Assembly (NCBI GenBank): GCA_021292165.1
Contig: CM037876.1
Coordinates: forward strand, 317,158,776-317,222,775
From: Shinisaurus crocodilurus
Taxonomy: Eukaryota > Chordata > Lepidosauria > Squamata > Shinisauridae
Length of the DNA: 64,000 nucleotides
Reading direction: 5' to 3'
Positions 42,753-55,569 of this stretch are shown one piece after another. The stretch's first letter is position 1. Every line of letters starts with the position of its first letter. Position numbers and translations under genes: made by a program. Under the pieces are notes generated by a model. The model saw nothing but the letters and a program-made list of their open reading frames with translations. It was not told where the DNA came from and made no database searches.

Positions 42753-44615
42753 GTCAGTTCCCCTAGGCCTAGGGAATCTGGCTCATGCGTCTTGGTTTCT
42801 AGGAACTCCTAGTTGTCCATTTCATCCTCACCATTGGAGGTTGAGCCTAATGCCTCCATGGCTGGATGTGGCTCACCAACCCGGATAGGTCTTCCCCCTC
42901 AGTATCCAGGTCCCGGCTGTTGCTCAAGGTCTGGTTCACATTCTCAAGAGGGCCAGCTTCACATCCTTTTTAAGTATTTCCCTGCCATGTTAGCTCCAAA
43001 AATTTCCATTTTGCCTAAAAGGGAAAGCTGAGCTGAGACTTGACCACACACAGGACAACGATGCAGCAGTACTTGTCCTCTGAATGGGGTTAATCTGAAC
43101 AAGGATTTACAGCCATTCTGGCCACTACACAGAATGAGAGGAAGACTGAGGTAGAAGATTCCTGGACTTGTATCACTTCCAACATCACGTGAGAAAGGAG
43201 ATTCCCCGTACAAGAGGAGGTGGCCAGGTGGAGCGGGTGTGCCTATGCAGTGAGGGAAGGAGGCTTCCATACTTCTCATGTTAAATGCTACAACAAGAAC
43301 AGCAGCAAGGACTCGAATCTAACAAGTCGGCCCCAATTGTGCTAGAACACACAAATTGCGCTAGAATACACAGTTCTCAGCTCCAAATTTGCACAAATAT
43401 TTCAAGCCATTTCACGGAAGCCCCCCCCCCCAACCCAACTCAGCCCACTTTTGGCCATCGGGTCAGAAAACTGGTGAAAGTCCCTCGAGCTCAAACAGGA
43501 CAAGTTTTTCAGTGTCGCACATCCCTAGACTCAAGGACCCTACAATCTCAGTCTCTCCACCCCTACGGCCCGTTCCTGTATGGTGCACCACTTCTTCTTA
43601 ACTAATTTAGGATAAATTAGGATTTAACTAAGAAACTTTGCAAGAAAGTTTGACATGTGTGGTATAAAACATATATGTGGCTCCCATATAGGGTTCAGGA
43701 CGGGTCTTGGAGCTAAACCCCAGAGGGGAAATACAAAATTAGAGCCTGTCACAAAATGCTGGGTTATGAAGTGTGCGCCTCGGAACAGGCAGCTGGCCAA
43801 AACAACGTGAAGTTTGCAAAGGCTGTGGATTTGAGCGCGAATGTGTCACAAGAAACAAACACTCCCTGATTCAGATAATGGGGGGGGGGGTGTCTTCTAC
43901 GGTACAAACATTTGAGTCATGAATTTGAAAAGGGCTCTTTTGTTCAACTCTAATTAAACACGATGACATGTTGAAAGCGACGCCGGGTGGAAAAGAGACT
44001 TCTCCGCTTCTCCTATCCCAGCAATACAAAGCAGTGAGCCACACGCAACAAAGAGCCGGCTGATGAATATTCTATACCCTGGGGTGAGCCTTTGATTCTA
44101 TCAATGCGTAGGGGTTGTTGAATCCAGAGGCATTTCTAATGGCAACCAATACATCTTAGCGGTGATAAACTTAACTTGCTATGCACTGCCGTGAATAGAT
44201 GATGGATTTCATGGTGGTTTAATGCAAGGGATGATTGTTGGAGGACTATTTACAAGTTCTGGAATGTTTAGAAAAGCGGAATAAAAGCAGTCCGAAAATT
44301 GCAGCGCTCGAGGGCACACTCAAAGCCCATGCTTCCGTCACAGCACAGCCCCACTACCAATCACTCTCTTGTTTCTGCTGACAACTTCTTCTTGGCTTTC
44401 ATCTGTGCGTCAAGACCACGTGTGCTGAGAGCAAGCTGGGGGACGTGTGCATGGCTTCCCTGCAACTGTGGAATTCCCTTCCTTCCTTGGAATTTTGGTG
44501 ACGTGTGAACATTGTCTGGAAGCATTCCGAAACTTTCTTGGTGGCTCAACTGAAGCAGAGTTTGCAAGACCTTAGATCTGAGCAATCTAGCAGCTTAGGT
44601 TGAATGGATGTCAAA
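42753..44615. other. Non-coding, mostly unique sequence
   Basis: No gene. A C run at 43420-43431 and a G run at 43880-43890. 43900-44290 is non-repetitive. Small frames have no signatures. Confidence 0.4.
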
Positions 44616-45811
44616 GAATCATAGAATCATAGAAAAGTAGAGTTGGAAGGGGCCTACAAGGCCAAGTCCAACCCCCTGCTCAATGCAGGAATCCAGGTCA
44701 AAGCATCTCTGACAGATGTCTGTCCAGCTGCACCTTGAATGCCTCCAGAGTGGGAGAGCCCACCACCTCCCTAGGTAGTTGATTCCATTGTCTTATTGCT
44801 CTGACAGTCAGGAAATTTTTCCTGATGTTTAGGTGGAATCTAGGTTCCTGTAACTTGAGCCCATTATTCCGTGTCCTGCAAACTGGGATGATCGAGAAGA
44901 GATCCTTGCCCTCCTCTGTGTGACATCCCTTCAAATACTGGAAGAGTGCGATCATATCTCCCCTCAGTCTCCTCTTCTGAAGGCTAAACATGCCCAGTTC
45001 TTTCAGTCTCTCCTCATAGGGCCTTGTTTCCAGTCCCTTTATTATCCTTGTTGCCCTCCTCTGAACCCTCTCCAGTTTGTCTATGTCCTTCTTAAAGTGA
45101 GGTGCTCAGAACTGGACGCAGCACTCAAGATGAGGCCTAACCAGTGCCGAGTAAAGGGGAATTATCACTTCCCGCGATTTGGAAGCTATACTTCTATTAA
45201 TGCAGCCCAAAATAGCATTTGCCTTCTTTGCAGCCACATCGCATTGCTGGCTCATATTCAGTTTGTGATCCACCACAATTCCAAGATCCTTCTCACTTGT
45301 AGTATTGTTGAGACAAGTGTCCCCCATTCTGTAACTCTGCATTTGGTTTCCTCTCCCTAGGTGCAGCACTTGGCATTTATCCCTATTAAATTTCATTCTG
45401 TTGTTTTCGGCCCAGCGCTCCAGCCTATCGAGGTCACTTTGAATTTTGTTTCTGTCTTCCAGAGTATTAGCTGTTCCACCCAACTTTGTGTCATCTGCAA
45501 ATTTGATAAGCATTCCCTGTACCTCCTCATCCAAGTCATTAATAAAAATGTTGAAGAGCACCGGGCCCAGGACCGAGCCCTCTGGTACCCCGCTCGGTAC
45601 CTCTCCCCAGTTTGAGAAGGAACCATTGATAAGCACTCTTTGAGTCCGATTCTGTAGCCAATTGTGGATCCACCTGTTCCATCTAGCCCACTTTTAGCTA
45701 GCTTGCTAATCAGGATATCATGAGGCACTTTGTCGAAAGCTTTGCTGAAGTCCAGATATATTATGTCCACCGCATTCCCACAGTCCACAAGGGAGGTTAC
45801 CCGATCAAAAT
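44616..45811 (-). mobile_element. CR1 LINE with partial RT domain (copy F)
   Basis: The minus-strand coding part runs from [20 protein letters not shown] through SGVPEGSVLGP and FADDTKLGG to DRHLSEML. Lesions: a 7-base loss near 45682 shifts the frame after AKSGLDG, and a TGG to TGA change at about 45105 stops it at VQF. The 3' tail complement starts at 44616. Similar extent to copy C. Confidence 0.92.
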
Positions 45812-45892
45812 ACATGTCTACTCAGAAGTAAAAGCCACTATATTCAATGGGGCTTACTCCCAGAAATGTGGATATAGGATTACAGCCTTATT
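45812..45892. repeat. ATGTCTACTCAGAAGTAA repeat fragment
   Basis: CAATGGGGCTTACTCCCAGA and GATATAGGATTACAGCCTTA form a compact interspersed repeat familiar from squamate DNA. It directly abuts the 5' end of CR1 copy F. Class uncertain. Confidence 0.5.
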
Positions 45893-46149
45893 AACTATTT
45901 TTAAACTACCTTGGGGGCTCTTTTTAAAAGTGGAAAGGTGGCAAAGTTGAAACTAGGTTGTATATATAAATAAATAAATAAACTCTTTACCCAGGTGCTG
46001 TTGTTCTTTTTGGTGTTATAAATAAGAGACATTCTAAATATTACATTGAGTTGGTAGAAACCTGGACTGGACCACTTTACATGGTATCTTATTTTTGCAT
46101 CCTCCCCCATGCAATTAGACGAGTGCAATGGGGACAGGACTATGCTCAA
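45893..46149. other. Spacer with AAAT microsatellite
   Basis: A (TAAA)n run at 45967-45982. Nothing else. Confidence 0.5.
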
Positions 46150-46530
46150 CCTTTCTATCCAATGTGTTAGTTTACTACATCCCAGGGGGTGGCAGGGTTA
46201 CACAGGAGGCCACCCCAAAGTGCACCCTCCCCACCAGCAGCCCAAAGAGCTACAGTCTAGAATTCTCCCACAGGGGTAGACTTGGGACCAGGCTATTTGA
46301 AAGACCACATTTTCCCATATGAGCCTCCCCAAATATCTTAAGGCCCAGGCAGGCTTGCATGGAAGAAGGCAGCCTTTCGGGTAGCCTGGTCCCAAGCCAT
46401 ATAGGGCTTTATAGATCATAACCAGCACTTTGAATTGTGTCCAGAGACAGACCAGGAGCAAATGTGACCTGTAACCGGCCCTGGTCAACAACCTGCCCGC
46501 AGCATTCTGTACCAGCAATCTGTCTTATGC
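46150..46530 (-). mobile_element. L2-like LINE coding fragment
   Basis: The minus-strand frame contains LVQNAAGRLLTRAGYRSHLL and FKVLVMIYKALYGLGPGYPK, the L2 post-RT region. Diverged from the 27.9-kb subfamily. Confidence 0.6.
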
Positions 46531-46571
46531 TGCTGTTTTTATTTTCATGATGATATTGTTATTGAACATAA

Positions 46572-46796
46572 TAATTTTTTTTATTTATTATATTTATACC
46601 CCGCCTTTTTTCCTGCAAGGAACTCAAGGTGGCTTACATAATCCTCCTCCTCCTCCTCCCCATTTTATCCTCACAACAACCCTGTCAGGTAGGTTAGGCT
46701 GAGAGTCAGTGACTGGCCCAAAGTCACCCAGTGAGTTTCATGGCCGAGCGGGGACTAGAACCCAGATCTCCCGAGTCCCAGTCCAACACTCTCACC
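46572..46796 (-). mobile_element. Sauria-type SINE
   Basis: Minus-strand copy: tail TTATTTATTATATTTATACC, block TATCCTCACAACAACCCTGT, head complement ACTAGAACCCAGATCTCCC. The head end is joined directly to the L3-like LINE at 46797. Confidence 0.8.
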
Positions 46797-47176
46797 ACAA
46801 GAGCCCTGCTGCTGGATCAGACCAAGGGTCCATCTCGTCCAGCATTCTGTTCACATAGTGGCCAAGCAGCTGCCCACGGGAAACCCACAAGCAGGACACG
46901 AGTGCAGGAGCACCCTCCTGCCCATGTTCCCCAGCAACTGGTGTACATAGGCACACTGCCTCTGATCCTGGAGGTGGCACAGGGCCCTCGTGACTAGTAG
47001 CCACTGATATCCTTCCCCTCCCTGAAATTGTCCGATCCCCTTTTAAAGCGCTCCAAATTGGTGGCCATGATGACTAGATCTTGAGGAAGTGAACTCCATA
47101 CTTTAACTCTGCGCTGTGTGAAGAAGTCCTTCCTTTTATCTGTCCTGGATCTCGCACCATTTAGCTTCATGGTATC
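46797..47176 (-). mobile_element. L3/CR1-like LINE 3' end
   Basis: AGAGCCCTGCTGCTGGATCA starts the tail complement. CGCTCCAAATTGGTGGCCAT and GTGAAGAAGTCCTTCCTTTT match the coding end at 58600-58690. An ATC run (47176-47196) follows. Confidence 0.7.
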
Positions 47177-48548
47177 ATCATCATCATCATCATCATGGTG
47201 CAGAAAGGGCAGCAGGTGACATCTGACTAAGTGGATGAAGACCTGGCTATGTCCGATACCTCAGGGAGGAGCCTCATGGACATGGGGCAGTGGGTGGCCA
47301 AACATCTCAAGCCAAACAGAACACCCTTCTTATATAGATTTATAATTTATACACACACACACACACACACACTAGCTATCTACTGGTGCAGTCCAAAGTG
47401 GCTTAAAGCAAAAGTTGAAAAGTACAACTCAAATGGCCAGCCTCATGAAAATTCACACACACACCCGAACACACGCTTTGAACCTGGCCCCTCCACCCTG
47501 ACATTTGACTCCATCCACTGGAGACGCGGAGAAGAAGGCTGGAACCTCGGATTACCTCTGGTTACGTCCTCAGCCCTGGCCACCCTCCAAGTCAGCCGGG
47601 CTGCCTGCCTTTCCAACCCTGCTCCCTTTTGTCTTGCCGAAGAACGACTGACCGACCCGAGGGCCGGTCAATAATCCAGCAATGTCACTGCATGGCTGCA
47701 TGAGCCAAGAGAACCCCTTGTGGGAAGGACAGCGTTGTGCACCTTGTGCTACCTAGGTCAAAACAGGTAACACACGTCCCCGCAACTCAGTTCTTCCCAC
47801 GAGGCATTCTCTCAACTCATGCAGCCTCTGCTGTCACTGTTGGATAACTCCTCCTCCGTGGGTCAATAATCCCGGCAGGAGGAAAGGGGAGAGCGTTTCT
47901 GGAGGGGAAAGTGTTGGCTGGGCCAGTTATAGCCCAGGAACATCTCCTTGCTTCCTTGGCCTTTTTTCTACACCTCATTAGTCAGACAATGCTATCAGCT
48001 TGAGCATAAACTCAGAACTCCTGGGTGGAATTGCTAAGAACCTGTGATGACCTGGAAGAGTCCAAATTCTTGAATAATGAAGTCAAAATTAATAGCTTTA
48101 ATCTGCTTCTCACTTCAGGCTCCACTTTCCCTCCCAGGGTCTGAAGTTTCAGACACAGAGGAACGACAATAATTTAGAGGAACGTGTCACTTTCCCTGCT
48201 AATCTTCTGACGCAGGAAATCATTTCTAAATCCATTCCTGTCTTGGTGGATTTGCATAACTGTCGCCGATGAAACTTCTAAAAAGCCAAAGCTTAATACA
48301 ATGTGAATGAACGTGTCAGAAAACATTGCCAGCCCTCCATCACTTGTGCAAATCTTTGGGGATTTAAATGTTCTGGCAGTCAGAGGTTGGCTGAAAAGCC
48401 CCCATGTTTGGAGACTGACTATTTCATCCTATAAAACCCTACATAGGTTTGACCTCCAAAGAGGACTCTATGATGCTGTGGTTCTACGGAAGTACAGGAA
48501 AAGGGCAGAACATGGAACTGGGTACAGTCTCAGATTTCATTGTTCCAG
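47177..48548. other. Non-coding, candidate conserved island
   Basis: No gene. An AC microsatellite at 47350-47372. 47950-48310 is repeat-free and AT-rich. Confidence 0.35.
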
Positions 48549-48921
48549 AGTCTGATTGACAGCAGCAGGAGCAGCAGAACACCTGGTGGGCTGGGGAGGT
48601 GACTCTGAAGAACATCTCACCCCCAGGGCCATCCAACCCCCTTTGCCACCACTACCTGCAGTGGACCAGAGCCAGGAGTCACAGCACTTGGTCATCAGCC
48701 TGGGCCGGGTGAGGAAGAAACAGAAGCTGAAAACATCTGGCTGGTGAGCATACACCTGGACTTCTATCTGGTAACCTGTGTCCTCACTGTGGGAAGCTGT
48801 GTGGATCTAGAATTGGCCTCCACAGTCACTTACGGACCCATCGCTAGAGTCTACACAATCTTCTTTAGAATTTCCTCCTTTTATCCCGGAAGACAATCTT
48901 ACTCGGTCACGAGTGATCGCC

Positions 48922-48970
<49 letters not shown>
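48549..48970 (+). mobile_element. Zinc-finger LINE 3' end
   Basis: One frame at 48779-48841 reads CPHCGKLCGSRIGLHSHLRT plus a final His, a complete C-X2-C-X12-H-X3-H finger, close to the 3' end. The following 3' UTR (GAAGACAATCTTACTCGGTC, then GAGTGATCGCC) matches, in reverse, 15038-15175 next to the RT fragment. It ends in a pure TGA microsatellite (48922-48970). A C-terminal C2H2 finger is known from some non-LTR families. The upstream coding part is degraded. Confidence 0.7.
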
Positions 48971-48973
<3 letters not shown>

Positions 48974-49434
48974 CATCTTTTTGGTGGGGGAGGCCAGTTC
49001 CCTGGGACCACCGCTGCAGACCAGGTGAGAAAGTGACCGCAGCAGGAGGGCTGGGGAGAGGCGTGACAGATCCGCGGAGGGTGAGAGAGAGACGGTCCGT
49101 TCAGGAGGGAAGAACAAGGAAGGACAATGAGGCGTTCTAAGTGGTTAGCTCTGAAAAACAAAGAACTGCCTTGAAGGCTTGGTTCTGAAATATCCTTTAC
49201 TGAACAGGGAATGGCATTAATCCATTCTAATTAGTCTAGAATCAACTTTCAATCTAGTCGTGTATCAATGGATGATTCTATAGCATCTGATTCAGCTTGT
49301 TCCTTTCGCTATTGATTTCTGCAAAAACGCTTTAATCTGTAACCTAAAGCCAGCTCCACTTGTCTGCAGTTTTGCATAATAAAAGTTGCTTGATTAGGAA
49401 AACAGTTTCCTTGACACACTGGAGCAGTGTTCTC
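48971..49434. other. Non-coding, mostly unique sequence
   Basis: No gene or repeat recognised. Confidence 0.4.
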
Positions 49435-49468
49435 CGACCTTGGGTCCCCAGATGTTTTTGGCCTACCA
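49435..49468. mobile_element. Left end of palindromic hAT MITE
   Basis: CAGTGTTCTCCGACC to GTTTTTGGCCTAC only; the rest is absent. Confidence 0.7.
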
Positions 49469-51364
49469 CTGTGTTCTGTGGGCTGGGAGGTGTGGATATC
49501 ATCAGCTCAAGCAGCGGCCAACAGTGCTCCTCCCCAGCAAGCACATCTGGCCAACATGGGAGAAGACTCTGAAGAAGACCGTCCCACACACACACTTCTC
49601 ATGAGAGCCAGAAACTTGGTTTGCATCACTTAATGTATACAATGGCAGAATTCAGCTCTTCCAGGCACAAAAGTTAACACTGTCCTGCATGGAAAACGCT
49701 AAGCACCTTGGGGCGAGCATGGCAGAGCGAATGCCTCTTCTTTTATGTTCCTCACTTCAGATGTAGCAAGAGTGCCTCTTTACCACAGCCAAGGAGTATG
49801 AAGAAGGATTCTTATTAGCTGCTTCACATGCATGGCACCCCGTGCCTTGGGAGACACACCAAGGATTTAGCCAGAGCACCTCCAGAAAGTGTTTTAAAAC
49901 TATTTCATTCTGATTGTTTCGGTGCCTGGAATTAAGACGGTTTGGGTGTCAGAGGTTTGGACAAGGTTGACATTTGCCATTCAGTTCTAGCAGGTTGCTC
50001 CAAATCCCAAGAACCACAACGCGGTTTCTGTAGCTAATGTCTAGATGTCATCCTCGTTTCCAACATTTGGGGCAAGGGGACATCTGTATCTCTGTGGTGG
50101 AGGACCCCGGTTCAGGTGGAGGACCCAGTTCAGATGCAGAAGGTCCCAAGTTCAAGCCCTCTTAAAAGGATCTGGCAGCAGCTCAAACACTTCCTCCTGA
50201 AACCCTGGAGTGCCGGTACAAGCAAGAGGAGCCAAGGCTGGGCTGGGCAGACAAATAGTGAGACCCAGTCTGAGGCAGCGTTGGATGTCCCCAACATTTA
50301 CAAAGGCAGGCTGGGGGTTCCGAAGGCAAATCCAAACCAATTGCTTCCTTTTCAGCCAGCAATTGACTGAAGTTAGGAATTGTTTCAGACTCCGACCACG
50401 TTAAACAATTTGGAAATCGATTAATGAACATATTCAATGATTTGATTAATGGTACAGCTTTTAAGCAATTAATTAGCTGAGTCCTACTTACTTTGTCCTA
50501 TAGAATTTTTTTTGGGGGGTGACATCGAAAATTGAGCCTGCTCCTATCCATATATCTTCACCAGTTCATCTGCCCAACCCAGGAGAGGGCAACCTCTGGC
50601 CCGTTCTGGGGTCAAGCCCCGCCCCCTGGGGAAGAGGAATCCCCACTCAATCTCCAAAGAGAGATGAAGGATAAGCTGGGGATTGCCCCACCCCACTTGG
50701 CTGGCTCCTGCAAGTGCCGACTGAGTCCCTTCCCACTTGGAACACGATTGGCGTGGGAAGGAGCCACTCAAGTCAGCCACTGCTTGCAGGGGGCAGCTCA
50801 TGGAAGTGGTGGCCAAGTCCCTTCCCACCCCCACCCGGATCACGCCCCGCTTGGAACGTGAACAGGGAAGGCCGCTGTTTGCAGGAGCTGGCTGTTATGG
50901 CTTTTAAAGGTTGTTTTTAATGTTTTCCTACGTTTGTTTGTTTTTTACTTATTATGATTTTTATAATCTGAAGTCTTTGTAAACCACATCGTTTGGCTTC
51001 AGAAAGTTGGTACAGAAATAAGAGTAAAAATGAATAAATGAATTGGTCACACTGGACTGTGACAAAGAGAAGGACCCCAGAAACGGGCTTTAATTCAGGG
51101 AGACCTGACCACAGTGAAGCCCCACCCACATTCCAGCAGCATCTGTGTTAATGATGCTCTTCCCCGGCTGTGGCCAAGAGAACGGGCTCTTCCTCAACAG
51201 CGAAACTCCGCGTGTTTGTCAGACGTTCCTGATCTGAAGAGTGAAGTTTGGCTTCCGAAGCAAAAGAGCCGAGGCGGTGTTTTTGCTGAAGGGCATTCTC
51301 ACTCGCGGCTCCCTTTTGGGGTGCTGCCATTCTCAGGTCGATGGCATTACTCTGGGTGCACGAG
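49469..51364. other. Non-coding with SINE and LINE-tail scraps
   Basis: No gene. 50125-50215 is a weak tRNA-SINE copy (CAGATGCAGAAGGTCCCAAG). 50890-51045 resembles an L2-type 3' tail ending in AATGAATAAATGAA. The rest is unassigned. Confidence 0.4.
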
Positions 51365-52134
51365 AATAAATGCCAAGTGCTGCACCTAGGGAGAGGAAAC
51401 CAAATGCAGAGTTACAGAATGGGGGACACTTGGCTCAACAATACTACAAGTGAGAAGGATCTTGGAATTGTGGTAGATCACAAACTGAATATGAGCCAGC
51501 AATGCGATGTGGCTGCAAAGAAGGCAAATGCTATTTTGGGCTGCATTAATAGAAGTATAGCTTCCAAATCGCGTGAAGTGATAATTCCCCTTGACTCGGC
51601 ACTGGTTAGGCCTCATCTTGAGTACTGCGTCCAGTTCTGGGCACCTCACTTTAAGAAGGACATAGACAAACTGGAGAGGGTTCAGAGGAGGGCAACAAGG
51701 ATGATAAAGGGGCTGGAAACAAGGCCCTATGAGGAGAGACTGAAAGAACTGGGCATGTTTAGCCTTCAGAAGAGGAGACTGAGGGGAGATATGATAGCAC
51801 TCTTCCAGTACTTGAAGGGTTGTCACTCAGAGGAGGGCAAGGATCTCTTCTCGTTCATCCCAGTTTGCAGGACACGGAATAATGGGCTCAAGTTACAGGA
51901 ACCCAGATTCCACCTGAACATCAGGAAAAATTTCCTGACTGTCAGAGCAATAAGACAATGGAACCAACTACCTAGGGAGGTGGTGGACTCTCCCACTCTG
52001 GAGGCATTCAAGGTGCGGCTGGACAGCCATCTGTCAGGGATGCTTTGACCTGGATTCCTGCATTGAGCAGGGGGTTGGACTCGATGGCCTTGTAGGCCCC
52101 TTCCAACTCTACTTTTCTATGATTCTATGATTCT
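51365..52134 (+). mobile_element. CR1 LINE, 5'-truncated (copy G)
   Basis: Open from NKCQVLHLGRGNQMQ to DSHLSGML (stop 52048), about 230 codons with no lesion: the longest undamaged CR1 C-terminus here. It starts just after the RT domain. 3' tail intact. Confidence 0.93.
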
Positions 52135-53976
52135 ATAAGACCAGCCACATTCAATCACAAACAGCAAACATCACGGTCTTCTCTCTCGCTCCCCTCTCAG
52201 TTACAGACATCTCTGCAAGAGCAGCAATCAGCATCAGCACTCTGGGAGCCTATGGGAAAGGGGTAATTGAGCTCTCTGGGGGTGGGGAAAGGTGCATGCA
52301 TTGAAGCAGACTGCTGGATGAATGGATGGATGGCCCCTCCAAAATCCAACATATTAATGACGAATCCATTCCCCAAGCATGGCTCCGCATGGAGACAGAA
52401 TATCACCATCCACTGAAGAAGAGGGAGGGATCAGTAGCCTTGAGGTAACCCCAACATTTGCAGAACCACCCCCCCAAAAAATAAACCTTTAGGGGGGAAA
52501 CCACCCTAAGGGGGGAAATCCTAAAATAAGGGCCACAGAATGCAAGCTGACTGTTGGAGGAAGGATGGAGAACTGGGAGTGAGGAGAGGGGATGGAATGG
52601 AGTATCTGGGAATAGGGCATGGCTGGATGGAACCCTGAACAGGAACACTGGACAGGGCAGCATTTTGTTCCGGGTCCCGCTTGAGCTAATCTCTTAATCT
52701 TTGTAGCCCATTCTATGCCACCGGAAGGGGACTGCTGTTCAGGCTGGTGGCCTACAGGCAAGCAAGCCGCCTAGCCGGGCACTGTGGAAGCTAACTGGCC
52801 CGTTGGGGGACCTGATCCCTGCTGAGCCGGGAGCTGCACAAACATCCACCAGCCGGTGGGAGTAGGGGTGCTGCGGAGCAAAAGGCCAGCAGCTCCCCTG
52901 TGGAGAAGCTGCCGCCATGGGGCAGAAAGGGGGTGGTGGTGTTTGGGCACCCCTGCCAGAGCTCCTGACGTCAGAGGTGGGCCACCTCGCAGGAAAGATT
53001 CGAGAGGGAGCAGTTTAATGTGACCTCCACATCATGTCACGCGTGCTCCGGCCACAACAGGGGCATTGATCCTCTTTCAGCCTGAGGGCCCAATTCCACT
53101 TCGGAGAAGTTCTCAGGGCCACGTTCAGGTGGTGGGGCGGGCCTCAAGCAAAAGGGGCGGGCCGAGAATCGTTCAGCTTCATGTTCCACTGCCAGGAGCT
53201 AAGCCTTAGGAGAGGCATTTGAACCTTTTAGAAGGCAGGGGAAACGGCCGAAAGGCTTGGAAACCACCCTGTGATCAGCACTCGGGGAAAGGGGAGGATC
53301 CAGAGGAAGCAGCGTGGCCATCTGAGGGCCCTGGCAAGCCAGACTGGGCCCACAGGAGGACTAGATTTGGCCCCCAGGCCCGACATTCTGGACTCCTGGG
53401 CTACAAACTAACTAGGCAAAAGCTTTAAAAATGACTATGTGTTTGAGGAACATTCACTCACACACTCACACACACACACACACACACACACACGCTCCCC
53501 AGAGAGATGCAGCGTCATCACCTTCATTTGCTTAGCTAATGTTTGCTTGACCCACCTTTCTAGGGAAGCTCAGGTCACATTTGCGGGGGGGGGAACCCCT
53601 CAGCCCCTAGTGGCAGAGTAACTCATTTAGTGCTGTGCCAGGGGCTTCGGGGACCTCTAAAATTATATAACGTAGTATTTTTATGATTAATTAACTCCAC
53701 ATAAAAATGGTAATTATAATTAGGCTCATAATTCCACAGTTGTGTCATTATCATAATAATTGATCAAAGGGTTTTACTGTGCAAGCATTGCAGGGGGGGG
53801 GAGATCAGTGTGTGAAGGCAGAGAAAGAGACTGGGTTTGCATGACATGGCAACGCATCATGGGTAACAACAAGCCACGGTGGGTTGTCGTGTCATGAGAA
53901 CCCGGACCACTTCCCACAGAGTGGCTTGTTGTTTGGGGCAACAAGCCACCCTGACAATGCATGGCTTGTTCTAGGG
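52135..53976. other. Non-coding, GC-rich part and AC microsatellite
   Basis: No gene. 52660-53180 is GC-rich, unassigned. An AC run at 53460-53493. 53645-53775 is strongly AT-rich and repeat-free. An inverted word pair ACAACAAGCCAC/GTGGCTTGTTGT lies at 53855-53935. Confidence 0.4.
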
Positions 53977-54000
53977 CAGCGTTCTCCAACCTCGGGTCCT
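53977..54000. mobile_element. hAT MITE end fragment
   Basis: CAGCGTTCTCCAACCTCGGG resembles the left end of the palindromic family. Confidence 0.45.
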
Positions 54001-55569
54001 GCAGCTTTTTTTGCTTTTTTTAACCTTTTGCGATTTTTTTCACAATCTCTGCCAGTGACAGTCACCGACAGCCCCTCCCAAAGTGCCTAAGCCACACATT
54101 GGAGCAGCTGTCACTGGCTCTCCACTATTCACTTTTAGTTTTTAGGCACCAGAAATGTGTGCAAATATGTCCTTTCTTTCTTTCTTTTTGTCTTTTGCAG
54201 GTGCGCACTTACAGGTGACTGAAATGAAAAGTCTCGCCTGCTCAATGTCCTGGTAAGTGTCTGCTGTCAAAATGAAGTAGGTACCAGCCATGGACACACT
54301 GACCAAGCAAGGCTGCAAATAGGTTGTTTTGTTACTTTGCTTCTCACTTGACAGCTGTCAAATGGTGAGCTGTCAAGCAAAAAGCAAAGCTGCAAAAAAA
54401 AATATAATAATCTTTGCTTGTGAAAGGGGGTGGCAAGTATATCACACCCTTTGCTGCAAGATCCTCTAGTTTTGAAGTGTGGACCTGACTGTGTCCTCCA
54501 CCTTTTCCATCCTTTCCCAAGACTCTAGGTGCTCAGGAAAAGGGGAAAAGTGCATCACACATTCACACCCCATTTATGGGAGCACGGAGTTTTGCCAGCT
54601 GTCAAAAGAAATGATTTCTTTTAAAACAAGGTTTTTCACAGGGCTAAACAGGGTGTGTGTTTTTAAATAGGGAAATATACAGTATCATTCCCTGCCTACT
54701 AGGGCCAAGTCTGCGCTAGGGCTGGAAGCCAGGAAGTGAAATGAGAGGTAAAGAATGAGCTAAGGAAGTGGCCAAGCTCGCAATATTCAGGTTTGCCCAA
54801 TTTTCTTCTGCCCAGCTCCTTTGCTTTTAATGACAGACTGACCCACATAAAGTTAGCAGGTGAAGCTTTTCTTAGCTTGATGAATTTATGCAGTTCCCTT
54901 GGGATGTCCAGAACCCCATGTAGGATGGTGCTGCAGCTGCTTTAAAGGGGGGGGAGGGTTGGAAGTTGTTGTGTTCAGAGTCAACTTGGCTAGAGCTGCA
55001 GGACAGGTTACAATGAACCCCCTTGATGCTTTGCCCTGACTCCTAAGGATAGGGGAGAAAGTAGTCCAGTTTGCATTTTCATGGGGACTTACCAGATTTG
55101 GCACTTTTGAACCAATACGCAAACGGAAACTCAGTTATCCTTTAAAATTAGAACTTCTCTGAATTTTGCAATGGAGTTCACCAGTCAAAAATATACATAC
55201 AAAAATGCATATATTTGGGGAAAGCGCACATGAAAATATGTGTATTTGCGACAATAACATTTAAAATTGCTTGTAAAAATGAGTATATTAGGCAAAACTG
55301 CAAGCGACAATGCATGAATTCAGAGAAATGCACACAAAACTGGATATGGACTTTCATGTGAAGTTAAAAAAAAAAAAAAATCTCCAAGTTCAGGATGAAA
55401 GAAACTAAACATTGGAAAAATGAAAAACCGAAATTGACAGATTCGTTCATCGCTACTGTCTGCCCCAGCAGAAGGTCTCTTGCTTTGCCTGGCAAGCCTA
55501 AAGTACAGGCTGAAGGGGCAGGATCACAGTTTGAGATTGATAGGCAAAGGTGGTCAGAGAACCATCTAA
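54001..55569. other. Non-coding; hairpin and AT-rich repeat
   Basis: No gene. A hairpin at about 54335-54392 (TTGACAGCT pairs with AGCTGTCAA, flanked by TTTGCTT/AAGCAAA). 55130-55460 belongs to the AT-rich family with ATATGTGTATTTGCG-like words. Confidence 0.45.
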
